NCBI RefSeq assembly: GCF_046250185.1
Contig: NZ_CP176469.1
Reading direction: 5' to 3' (one strand)
DNA: 64,000 bases
From: Litorimonas sp046250185
Lineage (GTDB): Bacteria > Pseudomonadota > Alphaproteobacteria > Caulobacterales > Maricaulaceae
How positions within the stretch are numbered: position 1 is the stretch's first letter; every line of letters begins with the position of its first letter. The notes beneath the pieces were generated by a model. It saw nothing but the letters and a program-made list of their open reading frames with translations. It had not been told where the DNA came from and ran no database searches. A program made the translations under genes and the position numbers. Positions 25,728 through 35,558 of this stretch are shown piece by piece.

Positions 25728-28700
25728 ATGCGTAAATTTTTTCTAGGGCTTTTAGGGTTTATCGGCGTTTTTGGACTCGCGGGGTGGCTTGGCTACACGC
25801 TGTATTCAGGCAGCTATGATGCGCCGCGCCGCAGTGCCAATAAAGTGACTGACAGCGCCCCGCCCAGCGCAGTGGAAGACCTCCGTATTACGCCGACCCC
25901 TCGCAATACGCGCGACGCCGCTGCGCCAACAGAAACCCAATCTGATCCAGTGCTATCTTATTCAGGCTGGGAGGCGCGAGACCTCGGCGATCAGAGCCAA
26001 GCGTGTTTTACGTTCTCCTCTCGCCTTCAACCTGGTGCCGAAGTGGACTTGAAGTCCTACGTCGAGATCACGCCAAAGACGCCGTTCTCCCTCGCAATTT
26101 CCGACAGTGATTTGTGTGTCTTGGGATTAGATTACGCGAAAGAATATAATGTGGCACTTCTGCCAGGCCTAAAAGCCGTCAATGGCACGAAGCTGCAAAT
26201 TCGCCGCGATGTTGAAGTAACCTTTGGCAATAAACCTGCCTTTATCGGTTTTACGGGCGAGGGCATCATTCTGCCGCGCACAGATCGCAGCGCTTTGGGA
26301 ATTACCTCCATGAATGTCGATGCAATGGACCTGACGCTCTACCGCGTCAATCACCGTATTCTGACTCAGACATCGCCCAATAGCGGCGGCGGGGCTTTAG
26401 AAGGCGAATATAGCTACGGTTCTGATGCATGGGGCACGCGGGTCGAAGTTTGGTCTGGTAAGTTGGATGTGCAAAGCGTCAGCAACAAAATGATTACGAC
26501 CGCTTTTGATCTGCAAGATAAGATCACCGATAAAGGCCCTGGCGCCTATATCATCGAAGCGAAACGCCACACGGAAGACGTGGAGGCAGGCCGCGGGGGC
26601 GGCACGCGCGTGGCGAGTGCGTGGCGCTGGATTATCTCAACCGACATGGCGTTGACGAGCTATCGCGGGGCGTCCGGCCTAACGGTGTCTGTGCGCTCAA
26701 TCGACAGCGCGCGTTTGCAAAGCGGCGTGCGCCTTGATCTGGTCGCGCAGAATAATGAGAAGCTCGCCGAGATCATCACAGACGCCAATGGTCGGGCGTT
26801 CTTCGCGACGGCCCTGCTCGACGGCGGCGGCGCGCTGACGCCAAAAATGATTATGGCCTATGCCGAGAATGGTGACTACGCCGTGTTAGATTTATCGCGC
26901 AGCCCACTGGACTTGACCGCGCTGGACGTAACAGGCCGCACAGGCTCCGCGCCGATTGACGTCTATGCCTTTACAGAGCGCGGCGTCTACCGCCCTGGCG
27001 AAACTGTGCATTTGACCGCGCTCATGCGTGATCCAACCGCGCGCGCCAGCTTTGACCGTCCAGTAACAGTCACGATCAGCAAGCCCAATGGCTCCGAAGT
27101 CTCGCGCAAAGTCTTTGAAGGCAGCGACGCGGCGGGCGGAGTCGTTCTCGATTATGATGTGCCAAATGACGCCCCGCGCGGGCAGTGGTCTATCGGGTTT
27201 GACGCAGAAGGTCTGGGTACGATCCGCACAATCCAGTTCGGTGTCGAAGACTTCGTCCCGCAAAAATTACGCCTCGGCATCAAAGCGGACGAGACACCTT
27301 ACCGTATCGGCGAAAAGCGTGAGATCATGCTGGATGCGCAATTTCTCTATGGGGCCGCTGGGCGTGGTCTGGCCGCTGAAGCAGAAGCTCGCATCCAAAT
27401 TGATCCCAATCCGTTCCCTGACTTCAAAGACTATAATTTCGGCGACGTGAACAAAGCTTATCAAGAACAGCTTGTCATGCTCGACGAAGGCTTGACCGAT
27501 GACGCAGGTGCCTTCGAATTGGCGCTCGATATTGACGGCCCCGAATTTCGCTCACCCCATCCATTGCGAGCGTTCGTTACAGCGGGCGTAGCCGAGCCAG
27601 GCGGACGATTTGTGCGCGATAGCATTTTCATCCCCGTGCGGTCTCAAGACAGCTATGTCGGGATCAAGCCTGGTTTTGATTACTACGCCGATAAATCCAA
27701 ACCCGTCCCAATCAGCCTAATCGCGGTCAATGCGGCGGGCGCGCGTGTGGCGAAAACTGTGGAATGGACATTGGTCGAGGAAGACTATGATTACCATTGG
27801 TACCGTGAATATGGCCGCTGGCGCTACCGCCGCGATGTGCGTGATATTCCTGTCACCTCTGGCGAAATCCAAATCGGTGTAGACGCCCCCGCGCAGTGGT
27901 CCCGCCAACTGGGCTATGGTCGATACCGCTTGGACGTGACGACAGATGACGGCACCGCCAGCTACGGCTTTGGCGTAGGCTGGTCGCGCGGAAATTCCAC
28001 AACGGACGCGCCAGACCGCATCCAAATCGGCGCACCATCCAAAGATATGACACCCGGCGAGCGTTTCACCATCACGCTCAACGCGCCCTATGCAGGTCGC
28101 GGAGATTTGGTAATCGCCAATGACACGGTGCAGTCCGTGCAGGCGATTGATATTCCCGCTGGCGCCTCTGAAATTTCGCTCCCGTTTAGTGAAGATTGGG
28201 GCCAAAGCGTCTATGCGATGGTCACGCTCTACACTGCGATGGGTGAGGAGGGCGCAGCCCCCAAACGTGCTGTCGGCCTCGCGCATATCTCGCTGGACCG
28301 CAGCGATCAGACGCTAAAAGTTGCGATCCAAGCGCCTGATAAAATTGCCCCGCGCCAGACCATCAATATCGGCGTGAGTGCAAACAACCTCCCGCGCGGG
28401 GAGAAAGCCTATGTCGTGCTGACCGCCGCCGATGAAGGCATTTTGCAAATCACGAAATATCCATCCCCAGACGCGCCCGGACATTACTTTCCAAAAAAAG
28501 CGTTCACGCTGGACGTGCGCGACGACTATTCCCGTATCCTCGATCCTTTCGCAGCGGGCGGGCAAATCCGTCAGGGCGGCGATAGCCTCGGCGGGGCGGG
28601 ACTGACCGTTGTGCCAACCAAGACTGTTGTGCTGTTCTCTGGGCTTGTCCCGATGAAAAATGGTCGTGCCTCCATCCCCGTGGTCCTACCAGATTTTAAC

Positions 28701-30647
28701 GGCGAGTTGCGCCTCATGGCGACAGCGTGGAGCAAAACTGCGATTGGTAGTGCGTCACAGCCGATGAAAGTCCGTGACGCTGTGCCTGCCAATCTGGCCC
28801 TGCCGCGTTTTCTCGCGCCAGGCGATAAAGCGATTGCGACAGTCGCGCTGGATAATCTTGACGGCGGCGCAGGGGAATATCTCGCGAGTATAAGCGCGGA
28901 GACTTTATCGATTGATGACGGCACAGCCGCGTTTGATCTGGCCCAAGGCCAGCGCGACCAAGCGATTATTCCGATAACGGGCGGGGCGCTTGGCATTGAT
29001 ACCTTGTCGCTATCTGTCAAAGGTCCGCAGAATTATACGCTGACATCGACATATCCGATCCAGACACGCGCCCCATATCGTGACGTGACGGATTACCAAC
29101 TCACACGCCTCGCGCCGAATGAGAGCTACACGCTGGATCAAGACAGCTTTGCAGGATTTCTGCAGGGATCAGCGGAGTTTTCACTGAGCGTCGATACGCT
29201 GCCGGGCCTGACACCCGCACCGTTCCTCGCCGCCCTTCGCCGCTATCCTTACGGCTGTTCGGAACAAACCACGAGTGTCGCCATGCCGCTTGTCTTTGTG
29301 GAAGAACTGGGCGGTATTGAGGGCATGAGCAATGTCGAGCAACGCCGCCAAGTGCAGAAAGCGATCATCCGCTTGGTCGCTCGCCAAGATGCAGATGGGG
29401 CGTTCGGCCTGTGGAGTTCTGGAGACGGGAATGCGAGCCCTTGGCTTTCGCTCTATGTCACAGATTTCCTGATCAAGGCGGATTCCCGTGGATTTGATGT
29501 GCCTGAAGACGCGCTGAAGAAGGCGCTCAATGCAGCCAAGAAATTGTCGCGCATGGAGTATTACACCTCGCTCAACCTGAATTTCGAGGCCAGCAATCAA
29601 TCGCAAGATCGTTTGCGCGCGGAGCGGGCGGCCTATGCGCACTATAACTTGGTCCAAGGTGGGCGGGGCGATATTGCCGCCATCCGCTATGTCCATGACG
29701 AGTTTGCAGACAAGATGCGCTCACCGCTCGCATTGGCACATCTTGGGGCCGCTTTGGAGGGCATGGGCGATATGCGTCGCGCAAAACTCGCTTACGGTCT
29801 GGCCGAAACGAAGCTCGGCGATGCAGATGAGGATGACTATTATGCGTCCGATATTCGCAACGCCGCCGCTGTGTTGGCTGTTGCGGGCAATACTGCGCCA
29901 GAGGGTGTGACCGCCCGCGTCATCAAATCCCTTGCAGGGCTCGATGCCTCTCGCACGAACACGCAAGAGAATAGCTATTTGGTGCAAGCCATGGCGAAGT
30001 TGAAGGCGAATACGGGCGATGTGTCAGTGAAAGCGGACGGTCTGACATTGTCCAATAATGCGCTGTCCTCTGTCGTTTCGCCGTCGACCCAAGGCACGAT
30101 CACCAATACGGGCAGCGATCCCGTCTGGGTTAGCGTGTCGGTTCACGGTTCGCCCAAAACTGCACCCCCCGCCAAAGAGGAAGGCTTCACGCTTTCCAAG
30201 ACCGTCTATGACATGACTGGAAAAGCAATGGCTGCAAACACCCTCAAACACGGCGAGCGGGCCATCATTTTGATTGAAGCCAACCCGAAAGCTAGCCGTA
30301 GCTCCATGCTGGTCATCTCTGATCTCCTGCCCGCAGGCTTTGAGATTGAGACCGTGCTTGGCCCGAAAGACGGGACGCGTGAAGACGGCGAAAACGGAGC
30401 CTATGAATGGCTCGGTGAATTGACCAAACTCGATCTGGCCGAAGCCCGCGATGACCGATATGTCGCTTCGGCGCAGACCTATCGCTGGTATAATCGCAGC
30501 CCTGTTCGCACCGCCTATATAGTGCGCGCCGTGACGGCAGGCGATTTTGCCTTCCCTGGCGCGATGGTCGAAGACATGTATCGTCCAGAGCGTTTTGCGC
30601 GGACGGGATTATCACGCTTGACCATCACGCAGGGCGCGACCAACTAA
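25728..30647 (+). CDS. Bacterial alpha-2-macroglobulin (YfhM-like)
   Basis: A 1639-residue periplasmic protease trap. I chose ATG 25728 because GAGGGG lies just upstream and it gives a membrane anchor (MRKFFLGLLGFIGVFGLAGWLGYTLY); upstream starts would add an unlikely polar tail. MG-like repeats fill the first two thirds (for example YAFTERGVYRPGETVHLTAL). The thioester motif CSEQ is at about residues 1177-1180, followed by an alpha-helical TED region. Unlike E. coli YfhM no lipobox is seen. It is followed with no gap by pbpC, the standard partner, consistent with defence when the wall is breached. Confidence 0.95.
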   Translation: MRKFFLGLLGFIGVFGLAGWLGYTLYSGSYDAPRRSANKVTDSAPPSAVEDLRITPTPRNTRDAAAPTETQSDPVLSYSGWEARDLGDQSQACFTFSSRLQPGAEVDLKSYVEITPKTPFSLAISDSDLCVLGLDYAKEYNVALLPGLKAVNGTKLQIRRDVEVTFGNKPAFIGFTGEGIILPRTDRSALGITSMNVDAMDLTLYRVNHRILTQTSPNSGGGALEGEYSYGSDAWGTRVEVWSGKLDVQSVSNKMITTAFDLQDKITDKGPGAYIIEAKRHTEDVEAGRGGGTRVASAWRWIISTDMALTSYRGASGLTVSVRSIDSARLQSGVRLDLVAQNNEKLAEIITDANGRAFFATALLDGGGALTPKMIMAYAENGDYAVLDLSRSPLDLTALDVTGRTGSAPIDVYAFTERGVYRPGETVHLTALMRDPTARASFDRPVTVTISKPNGSEVSRKVFEGSDAAGGVVLDYDVPNDAPRGQWSIGFDAEGLGTIRTIQFGVEDFVPQKLRLGIKADETPYRIGEKREIMLDAQFLYGAAGRGLAAEAEARIQIDPNPFPDFKDYNFGDVNKAYQEQLVMLDEGLTDDAGAFELALDIDGPEFRSPHPLRAFVTAGVAEPGGRFVRDSIFIPVRSQDSYVGIKPGFDYYADKSKPVPISLIAVNAAGARVAKTVEWTLVEEDYDYHWYREYGRWRYRRDVRDIPVTSGEIQIGVDAPAQWSRQLGYGRYRLDVTTDDGTASYGFGVGWSRGNSTTDAPDRIQIGAPSKDMTPGERFTITLNAPYAGRGDLVIANDTVQSVQAIDIPAGASEISLPFSEDWGQSVYAMVTLYTAMGEEGAAPKRAVGLAHISLDRSDQTLKVAIQAPDKIAPRQTINIGVSANNLPRGEKAYVVLTAADEGILQITKYPSPDAPGHYFPKKAFTLDVRDDYSRILDPFAAGGQIRQGGDSLGGAGLTVVPTKTVVLFSGLVPMKNGRASIPVVLPDFNGELRLMATAWSKTAIGSASQPMKVRDAVPANLALPRFLAPGDKAIATVALDNLDGGAGEYLASISAETLSIDDGTAAFDLAQGQRDQAIIPITGGALGIDTLSLSVKGPQNYTLTSTYPIQTRAPYRDVTDYQLTRLAPNESYTLDQDSFAGFLQGSAEFSLSVDTLPGLTPAPFLAALRRYPYGCSEQTTSVAMPLVFVEELGGIEGMSNVEQRRQVQKAIIRLVARQDADGAFGLWSSGDGNASPWLSLYVTDFLIKADSRGFDVPEDALKKALNAAKKLSRMEYYTSLNLNFEASNQSQDRLRAERAAYAHYNLVQGGRGDIAAIRYVHDEFADKMRSPLALAHLGAALEGMGDMRRAKLAYGLAETKLGDADEDDYYASDIRNAAAVLAVAGNTAPEGVTARVIKSLAGLDASRTNTQENSYLVQAMAKLKANTGDVSVKADGLTLSNNALSSVVSPSTQGTITNTGSDPVWVSVSVHGSPKTAPPAKEEGFTLSKTVYDMTGKAMAANTLKHGERAIILIEANPKASRSSMLVISDLLPAGFEIETVLGPKDGTREDGENGAYEWLGELTKLDLAEARDDRYVASAQTYRWYNRSPVRTAYIVRAVTAGDFAFPGAMVEDMYRPERFARTGLSRLTITQGATN

Positions 30648-32684
30648 ATGCAACGCTGGCGAAAAATCGCCTATGGGGTCGGGATAAGCGTCGCGGCACT
30701 AGGCGCGATTTATTTTGCGCAGAGCCCTGTCAGTGATGAGGCGCTAGCGGACGTCTCGCCCGTCGTGCTCGACCGTCACGGCGCGTGGCTGACAGCGTTT
30801 GCGCTAGAAGATGGACGTTGGCGCTTTCCAGCCGACCTCGACACCATTGACCCAGCCTTTATCGAAGCGCTAGTCCAGATCGAAGATCGCCGCTTCGCAA
30901 CCCATGTCGGTGTCGATATACCCGCCATTTTTCGGGCTGCGAAAGACTGGTATAAGCAAGGCGAGATCGTCTCTGGCGCGTCAACAATTACCATGCAACT
31001 TGTGCGGCAATATAAGCCGCGCCCGCGCACATTGCGATCTAAAGTTATTGAGAGCTTTGAAGCGCTGCGCTTTGAGCTTCATTTTTCCAAAGACGAAATC
31101 CTGTCCCAATATCTCACGCGGATTAGCTATGGTGGCAATATTGAGGGCATCGAAGCCGCCAGTCGGATTTATCTCGGCAAATCACCGCGTCACTTGTCGC
31201 CTGATGAAATTGCGCTGCTGATCGCGCTCCCGCAAGCGCCCGAAGCTCGCCGCCCTGACCGTCAAGCGGCTCACGCTAAGCGCGGCCGTGACCGCATCCT
31301 TGCCCGTCTTGAAGGGGCGGGGGTGTTGAGTGCGGAAGCGGCAAATGAGGCCAAGACATCGCCCATCCCGCTGACCCGATCAGAGCTGCCGCAAAATGCG
31401 TGGCTGTCTGCGCATTACATGGAGAAGACGGGCGCACAAACGGCGAGTTACATTGACCGTGTAATCCAAAATTCGCTGTCGCGGCATTTGGAAAGCTACG
31501 TTGCGCGCTACCCCAAAACGGTCAATGCTTCCGCCGTTATTGTGCATAACGCGACGCAGGAAATCCGCGCACATGCCGCCATTGGCGCTCGCGACCATGA
31601 CGGCGGTTGGATAGATATGACGCGCCGCGTTCGCTCGCCCGGGTCAACGCTGAAACCCTTTGTCTATGGACTCGGTGCGGACGACGGAATTTTGGCGTTT
31701 GACAGCCTCGTCAAAGACGCCCCTTCGCGTTTTGGCAGCTACCAGCCAGAGAATTTTAACCGCCGCTATCACGGAGATGTAACCGTCTCGGAAGCGTTAC
31801 AACACTCGCTCAATATCCCCGCTGTCGCAGTGCTGGACCATGTGGGCGGGCGGCGACTGCAAGCTGCGCTGATGGCGAGCGGGGCGAAGCTATCGCAGAC
31901 GCGGTCGGAAAATCCAGACACGGGCCTCGCTCTCGCATTGGGCGGCACAGGTATGACAGCGCTCGATCTGGCATCGCTTTATGTCGCGCTGGCCAATGAC
32001 GGGGAAGCGCGGCCTCTCCGTTGGCATAAAGATCAAGAGGCTGGCGGCATGGTGCGCCTGTTGACTGCCAAGACCGCTAATGAGTTAGTCGAAGTCATGG
32101 CGAAAGCGCCCGTGCCAGAGGGACATATTCCCGGCGATATTCTCGAAGGACGTCCCGCGATTGCTTATAAAACAGGCACGTCTTACGGCTTCCGCGATAG
32201 CTGGGCGGCGGGCATTGCTGGGGATTATACAGTCGTGGTTTGGGTCGGCCGCCCTGACGGCGCCCCGCGCCCAGGCGTAACAGGTCGCAAAGCGGCGGCG
32301 CCTTTGATGTTTGAAATAGTCGGCGAATTGGACGTGCCCAAAGTAAAAGCCATCCGCCAAGTGGAGTCGTCCGCGCGGCATGACCGTGTCTCCACGCCTG
32401 ACGATATTGGCCCGCAGATTATCTTCCCCGCCAAGGATGCAGAAATCGCAGTCAAAGACTTCGGGCAAAAATCTCGCGGTGTGACGATCCTCGCTGAAAC
32501 TTCACATGGCCCCGCGCGGGTTTATGTGAACGGCGATCCGATAGCGCAGCAGCGGGAGGGCTATATCTGGCGACCAGACGGGCCGGGGTTTTATCAACTG
32601 TCGGCGGTGGATCAGCGCGGTAAGATCACAAAGTCAGCCTTCCGCGTCCTGTCGCAAGACCAGATCATCGACGCGCCGTTTTAG
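30648..32684 (+). CDS. pbpC: Penicillin-binding protein 1C
   Basis: Bifunctional peptidoglycan glycosyltransferase/transpeptidase-like protein, 678 residues, anchored by an N-terminal TM segment. Glycosyltransferase motifs are EDRRFATHVGVD and GASTITMQLVRQ. Transpeptidase motifs are STLK (S333), SLN in QHSLNIPAV, and KTGTS (K508). A PbpC-type C-terminal beta domain follows (HGPARVYVNGDPI). Its ATG directly follows the TAA of the A2M gene, so the two are coupled. The last 51 bases overlap the convergent UDG-family gene. Confidence 0.96.
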   Translation: MQRWRKIAYGVGISVAALGAIYFAQSPVSDEALADVSPVVLDRHGAWLTAFALEDGRWRFPADLDTIDPAFIEALVQIEDRRFATHVGVDIPAIFRAAKDWYKQGEIVSGASTITMQLVRQYKPRPRTLRSKVIESFEALRFELHFSKDEILSQYLTRISYGGNIEGIEAASRIYLGKSPRHLSPDEIALLIALPQAPEARRPDRQAAHAKRGRDRILARLEGAGVLSAEAANEAKTSPIPLTRSELPQNAWLSAHYMEKTGAQTASYIDRVIQNSLSRHLESYVARYPKTVNASAVIVHNATQEIRAHAAIGARDHDGGWIDMTRRVRSPGSTLKPFVYGLGADDGILAFDSLVKDAPSRFGSYQPENFNRRYHGDVTVSEALQHSLNIPAVAVLDHVGGRRLQAALMASGAKLSQTRSENPDTGLALALGGTGMTALDLASLYVALANDGEARPLRWHKDQEAGGMVRLLTAKTANELVEVMAKAPVPEGHIPGDILEGRPAIAYKTGTSYGFRDSWAAGIAGDYTVVVWVGRPDGAPRPGVTGRKAAAPLMFEIVGELDVPKVKAIRQVESSARHDRVSTPDDIGPQIIFPAKDAEIAVKDFGQKSRGVTILAETSHGPARVYVNGDPIAQQREGYIWRPDGPGFYQLSAVDQRGKITKSAFRVLSQDQIIDAPF

Positions 32685-33263
32685 CGTCTCCAACGCTTCT
32701 CCGAACCAGTCATGTCTCTTAATCCAGCCATTATTGCGCCAACTCGGATGCGGCAGGGGCATGACATTTGGGCCGTAATCACGCCAATGCCGCACCGTCT
32801 CTGTCAGCGTGCGATGTGCGTCGCGGCCTAAATATGCTTTCATCGCATACATTCCCACAAGCAGCGTCAGTTCAACTCCCTGTAAATGTGCGGTCAGCGG
32901 GTCTTGCCATAGCGGCGCACATTCTTTGCGCGGCGGTAAGTCGCCCCCGTGTTTGTCGTAACCTGGAAAGCAGAACCCCATCGGGGTAATCGCGAAATTA
33001 TCTTCATTATAAAACGTGGCCGAATTGACGCCAAGCCATTCACGAAGGCGCGCGCCAGAGGGATCATAAAACGGCTCACCACTCTGATGCGCCAGATTGC
33101 CAGGGGCTTGGCTAATAATACGGATTTTAGATTGAGCAGTCCCGCGCACGATTGGATTTGGTGTGACGGGCAGGGGAGATTGGCTCTTTGCGCAGACCGT
33201 GCAGGCACGAATACGCGCTTTCAGGTCGGCAATATCAGAGTAGTTGGAAACTGTTTTCGTCAT
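32634..33263 (-). CDS. Uracil-DNA glycosylase-family protein
   Basis: About 209 residues of the UDG-like superfamily (COG1573-type). SQAPGNLAHQSGEPFYDPSG matches the GEAPG-like nucleotide-binding motif, and LPLPHPSWRNNGW matches the HPS-R-N motif near the C-terminus. An N-terminal CTVC pair (about 21-24) suggests an Fe-S or zinc site, as in family 4/5 enzymes. Activity is uncertain because catalytic residues differ among subfamilies. ATG 33263 (MTKTVSNYSD) is favoured, ATG 33299 possible. It overlaps the end of pbpC by 51 bases and is divergent from kbl. Confidence 0.82.
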   Translation of the reverse strand: MTKTVSNYSDIADLKARIRACTVCAKSQSPLPVTPNPIVRGTAQSKIRIISQAPGNLAHQSGEPFYDPSGARLREWLGVNSATFYNEDNFAITPMGFCFPGYDKHGGDLPPRKECAPLWQDPLTAHLQGVELTLLVGMYAMKAYLGRDAHRTLTETVRHWRDYGPNVMPLPHPSWRNNGWIKRHDWFGEALETLKRRVDDLVLRQDAEG

Positions 33264-33312
33264 TGGCTTAATTAACGCATGATTTTGCGACAGGTTCATC
33301 CTAAAACACCTT

Positions 33313-34515
33313 ATGAGCAAAACTTTTTATTCTGACATCAAAACTGAACTCCAGACGATAGAGGCGGACGGGCTGTATAAGCGCGAGCGCTTGATCACCA
33401 GTAAACAAGCCGCAGACATTGTGGTGACCGAAGACGGCACCTCTCGCGAGGTTATCAATTTCTGCGCCAATAACTATCTCGGCCTGGCTGACAGTCCTGA
33501 ACTGATCAAAGCGTCTGAACGCGCGGTGGAGGAACACGGCTTTGGCATGGCATCCGTGCGCTTTATCTGCGGCACACAAGGGCAGCATCGCGAGTTAGAG
33601 CAGAAGATTGCCGACTGGCTCGGCTTTGAGGACAGCATACTTTATGCGGCGTGTTTTGATGCCAATGGCGGCGTGTTCGAACCCCTGCTGGGGCCAGAAG
33701 ATGCGATCATTTCAGACGCCCTCAACCACGCCTCCATCATTGACGGCATCCGCCTGTGTAAAGCCAAGCGATACCGTTATAAAACGAGCGATATGAATGA
33801 CTTAGAGGCGCAACTGAAAGCGGCTCGCGCTGATGGGGCGAGGCATGTTATGATTGCAACAGACGGTGTGTTCTCCATGGACGGCACGATTGCAAAGCTG
33901 GACGAGATCGTGGCGCTGAAGACGAAATATGACGCTTTGCTAATGGTTGATGACTGCCACGCCACAGGGTTTCTGGGCGAGGGCGGGCGCGGCACAGCAG
34001 CGTTTCGAGGGGTTGAGGGCGACGTGGACATACTCACGGGCACGCTCGGCAAAGCGCTAGGCGGGGCGATGGGCGGCTTTACCTGTGCGCGCCAAAGTGT
34101 GGTCGATATGCTGCGGCAGCGGTCGCGGCCATATTTATTCTCTAACTCGTTAGCCCCGTCATTGGTTGGCGCGAGCTTAACGGCGATTGATATAGCGACC
34201 AACGGCGATGATCTGCGCAACCAGCTATTTTCAAACGCCGAACGATTCCGTGACGGCATGACAGCGGCAGGATTTACCATCCCGCCAGGCGAACACCCGA
34301 TCATTCCCGTCATGCTTGGCGATGCGAATGTCGCGCAGGAGATGGCGGCAAAATTGCTCGATGAGGGGATTTACGTCATTGGTTTCTTCTTCCCTGTCGT
34401 CCCCAAAGGCCAAGCCCGCATCCGCACGCAAATGAGTGCCGCCCATACATTTGACCACATCGACAAAGCCATCGCGGCCTTCACTAAAGTCGGCAAAGAG
34501 CTGGGCGTTATATGA
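33313..34515 (+). CDS. kbl: Glycine C-acetyltransferase (2-amino-3-ketobutyrate CoA ligase)
   Basis: PLP enzyme that cleaves 2-amino-3-ketobutyrate with CoA to glycine and acetyl-CoA, second step of threonine breakdown. The 400-residue protein has NFCANNYLGLADSPEL, the PLP-related DDCHATGFLGEGGRG motif, and the lysine in TGTLGKALGGAMGGF. It overlaps tdh by ATGA, which completes the pathway. Confidence 0.96.
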   Translation: MSKTFYSDIKTELQTIEADGLYKRERLITSKQAADIVVTEDGTSREVINFCANNYLGLADSPELIKASERAVEEHGFGMASVRFICGTQGQHRELEQKIADWLGFEDSILYAACFDANGGVFEPLLGPEDAIISDALNHASIIDGIRLCKAKRYRYKTSDMNDLEAQLKAARADGARHVMIATDGVFSMDGTIAKLDEIVALKTKYDALLMVDDCHATGFLGEGGRGTAAFRGVEGDVDILTGTLGKALGGAMGGFTCARQSVVDMLRQRSRPYLFSNSLAPSLVGASLTAIDIATNGDDLRNQLFSNAERFRDGMTAAGFTIPPGEHPIIPVMLGDANVAQEMAAKLLDEGIYVIGFFFPVVPKGQARIRTQMSAAHTFDHIDKAIAAFTKVGKELGVI

Positions 34516-35558
34516 CCGATACGATGAAATGCCTCGTTAAAGCGAAAGCCGAAAAAGGGTTGTGGCTCGAAGAACGGGCTGTTCCAGAGATCGCGCCAGA
34601 TGAAGTTTTAATCAAAATTGAGCGCACCGCGATTTGCGGAACGGATATGCACATCTACCGCTGGGATGAATGGGCGCAGAAAAATGTGCCCATCGGCCTT
34701 ATCGTGGGTCACGAATATGGCGGGACGGTCGCAAAGATTGGCTCGACTGTGCGGCGCGTGAAAGTCGGGCAGCGCGTCACGGGTGAGGGGCATGTTGTCG
34801 GTACACGCTCTCGCAATGCACGCGCGGGGAAGTTTCACCTAGACCCAGATACCAAAGGCATTGGCGTCAACTTGCCTGGCGCGTTTGCAGAATACCTCGC
34901 ACTGCCAGAGTTTAATGTTATCCCACTAAAAGACGATTTCCCGCTAGAGATCGCCGCGATTATGGACCCGCTGGGCAATGCTGTGCATACTGCGCTCGCC
35001 TTTGATCTGGTCGGGGAAGATGTGTTGATCACTGGCGCTGGCCCGATCGGGATTATGGCAGCGGCGGTGGCTGAGAAAGCGGGCGCACGACGCGTCGTTC
35101 TAACGGACGTCAATGATTGGCGGTTAGATTTTGCTCGCAAAGTCGCGCCGCGCACGCGCATGGTCAACACTTTGAACGAGCAACTGAAAACCGTCATGTC
35201 TGAAATCGGTATGAATGAAGGTTTTGATGTTGGCCTAGAGATGAGCGGTGCGGAGCCAGCTTTTAATCAGATGCTCGACACGATGTTAATGGGCGGAAGC
35301 ATTGCGATGCTGGGAATTCCGTCTAAGCCTTTCCCTGTCGATTTTGGCAAAATTGTCGGCAAGGCGCTGACCGTCAAAGGGATTTACGGGCGGCAAATGT
35401 ATGAGACTTGGTATAAAATGCTGGCATTGCTGGATAGCGGTTTGGACATGAGCCCGATGATTACAGACCGCTTTGCAGCCAAGGATTACCAGAAAGCATT
35501 TGACCTCATGGAGACGGGGAAGACCGGGAAGGTGATACTCGACTGGACGCAAATATGA
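34512..35558 (+). CDS. tdh: L-threonine 3-dehydrogenase
   Basis: Zinc-dependent MDR dehydrogenase oxidising threonine to 2-amino-3-ketobutyrate, 348 residues. Catalytic zinc ligands are in ICGTDMHIYRWD and GHEYGG; the Rossmann motif is GAGPIGIMAAAVAEKAGA. The segment that carries structural-zinc cysteines in many Tdh enzymes reads GTRSRNARAGKFHLDPDT here and has no cysteines, so that zinc is probably absent. ATGA overlap with kbl before and nitroreductase after. Confidence 0.95.
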   Translation: MTDTMKCLVKAKAEKGLWLEERAVPEIAPDEVLIKIERTAICGTDMHIYRWDEWAQKNVPIGLIVGHEYGGTVAKIGSTVRRVKVGQRVTGEGHVVGTRSRNARAGKFHLDPDTKGIGVNLPGAFAEYLALPEFNVIPLKDDFPLEIAAIMDPLGNAVHTALAFDLVGEDVLITGAGPIGIMAAAVAEKAGARRVVLTDVNDWRLDFARKVAPRTRMVNTLNEQLKTVMSEIGMNEGFDVGLEMSGAEPAFNQMLDTMLMGGSIAMLGIPSKPFPVDFGKIVGKALTVKGIYGRQMYETWYKMLALLDSGLDMSPMITDRFAAKDYQKAFDLMETGKTGKVILDWTQI

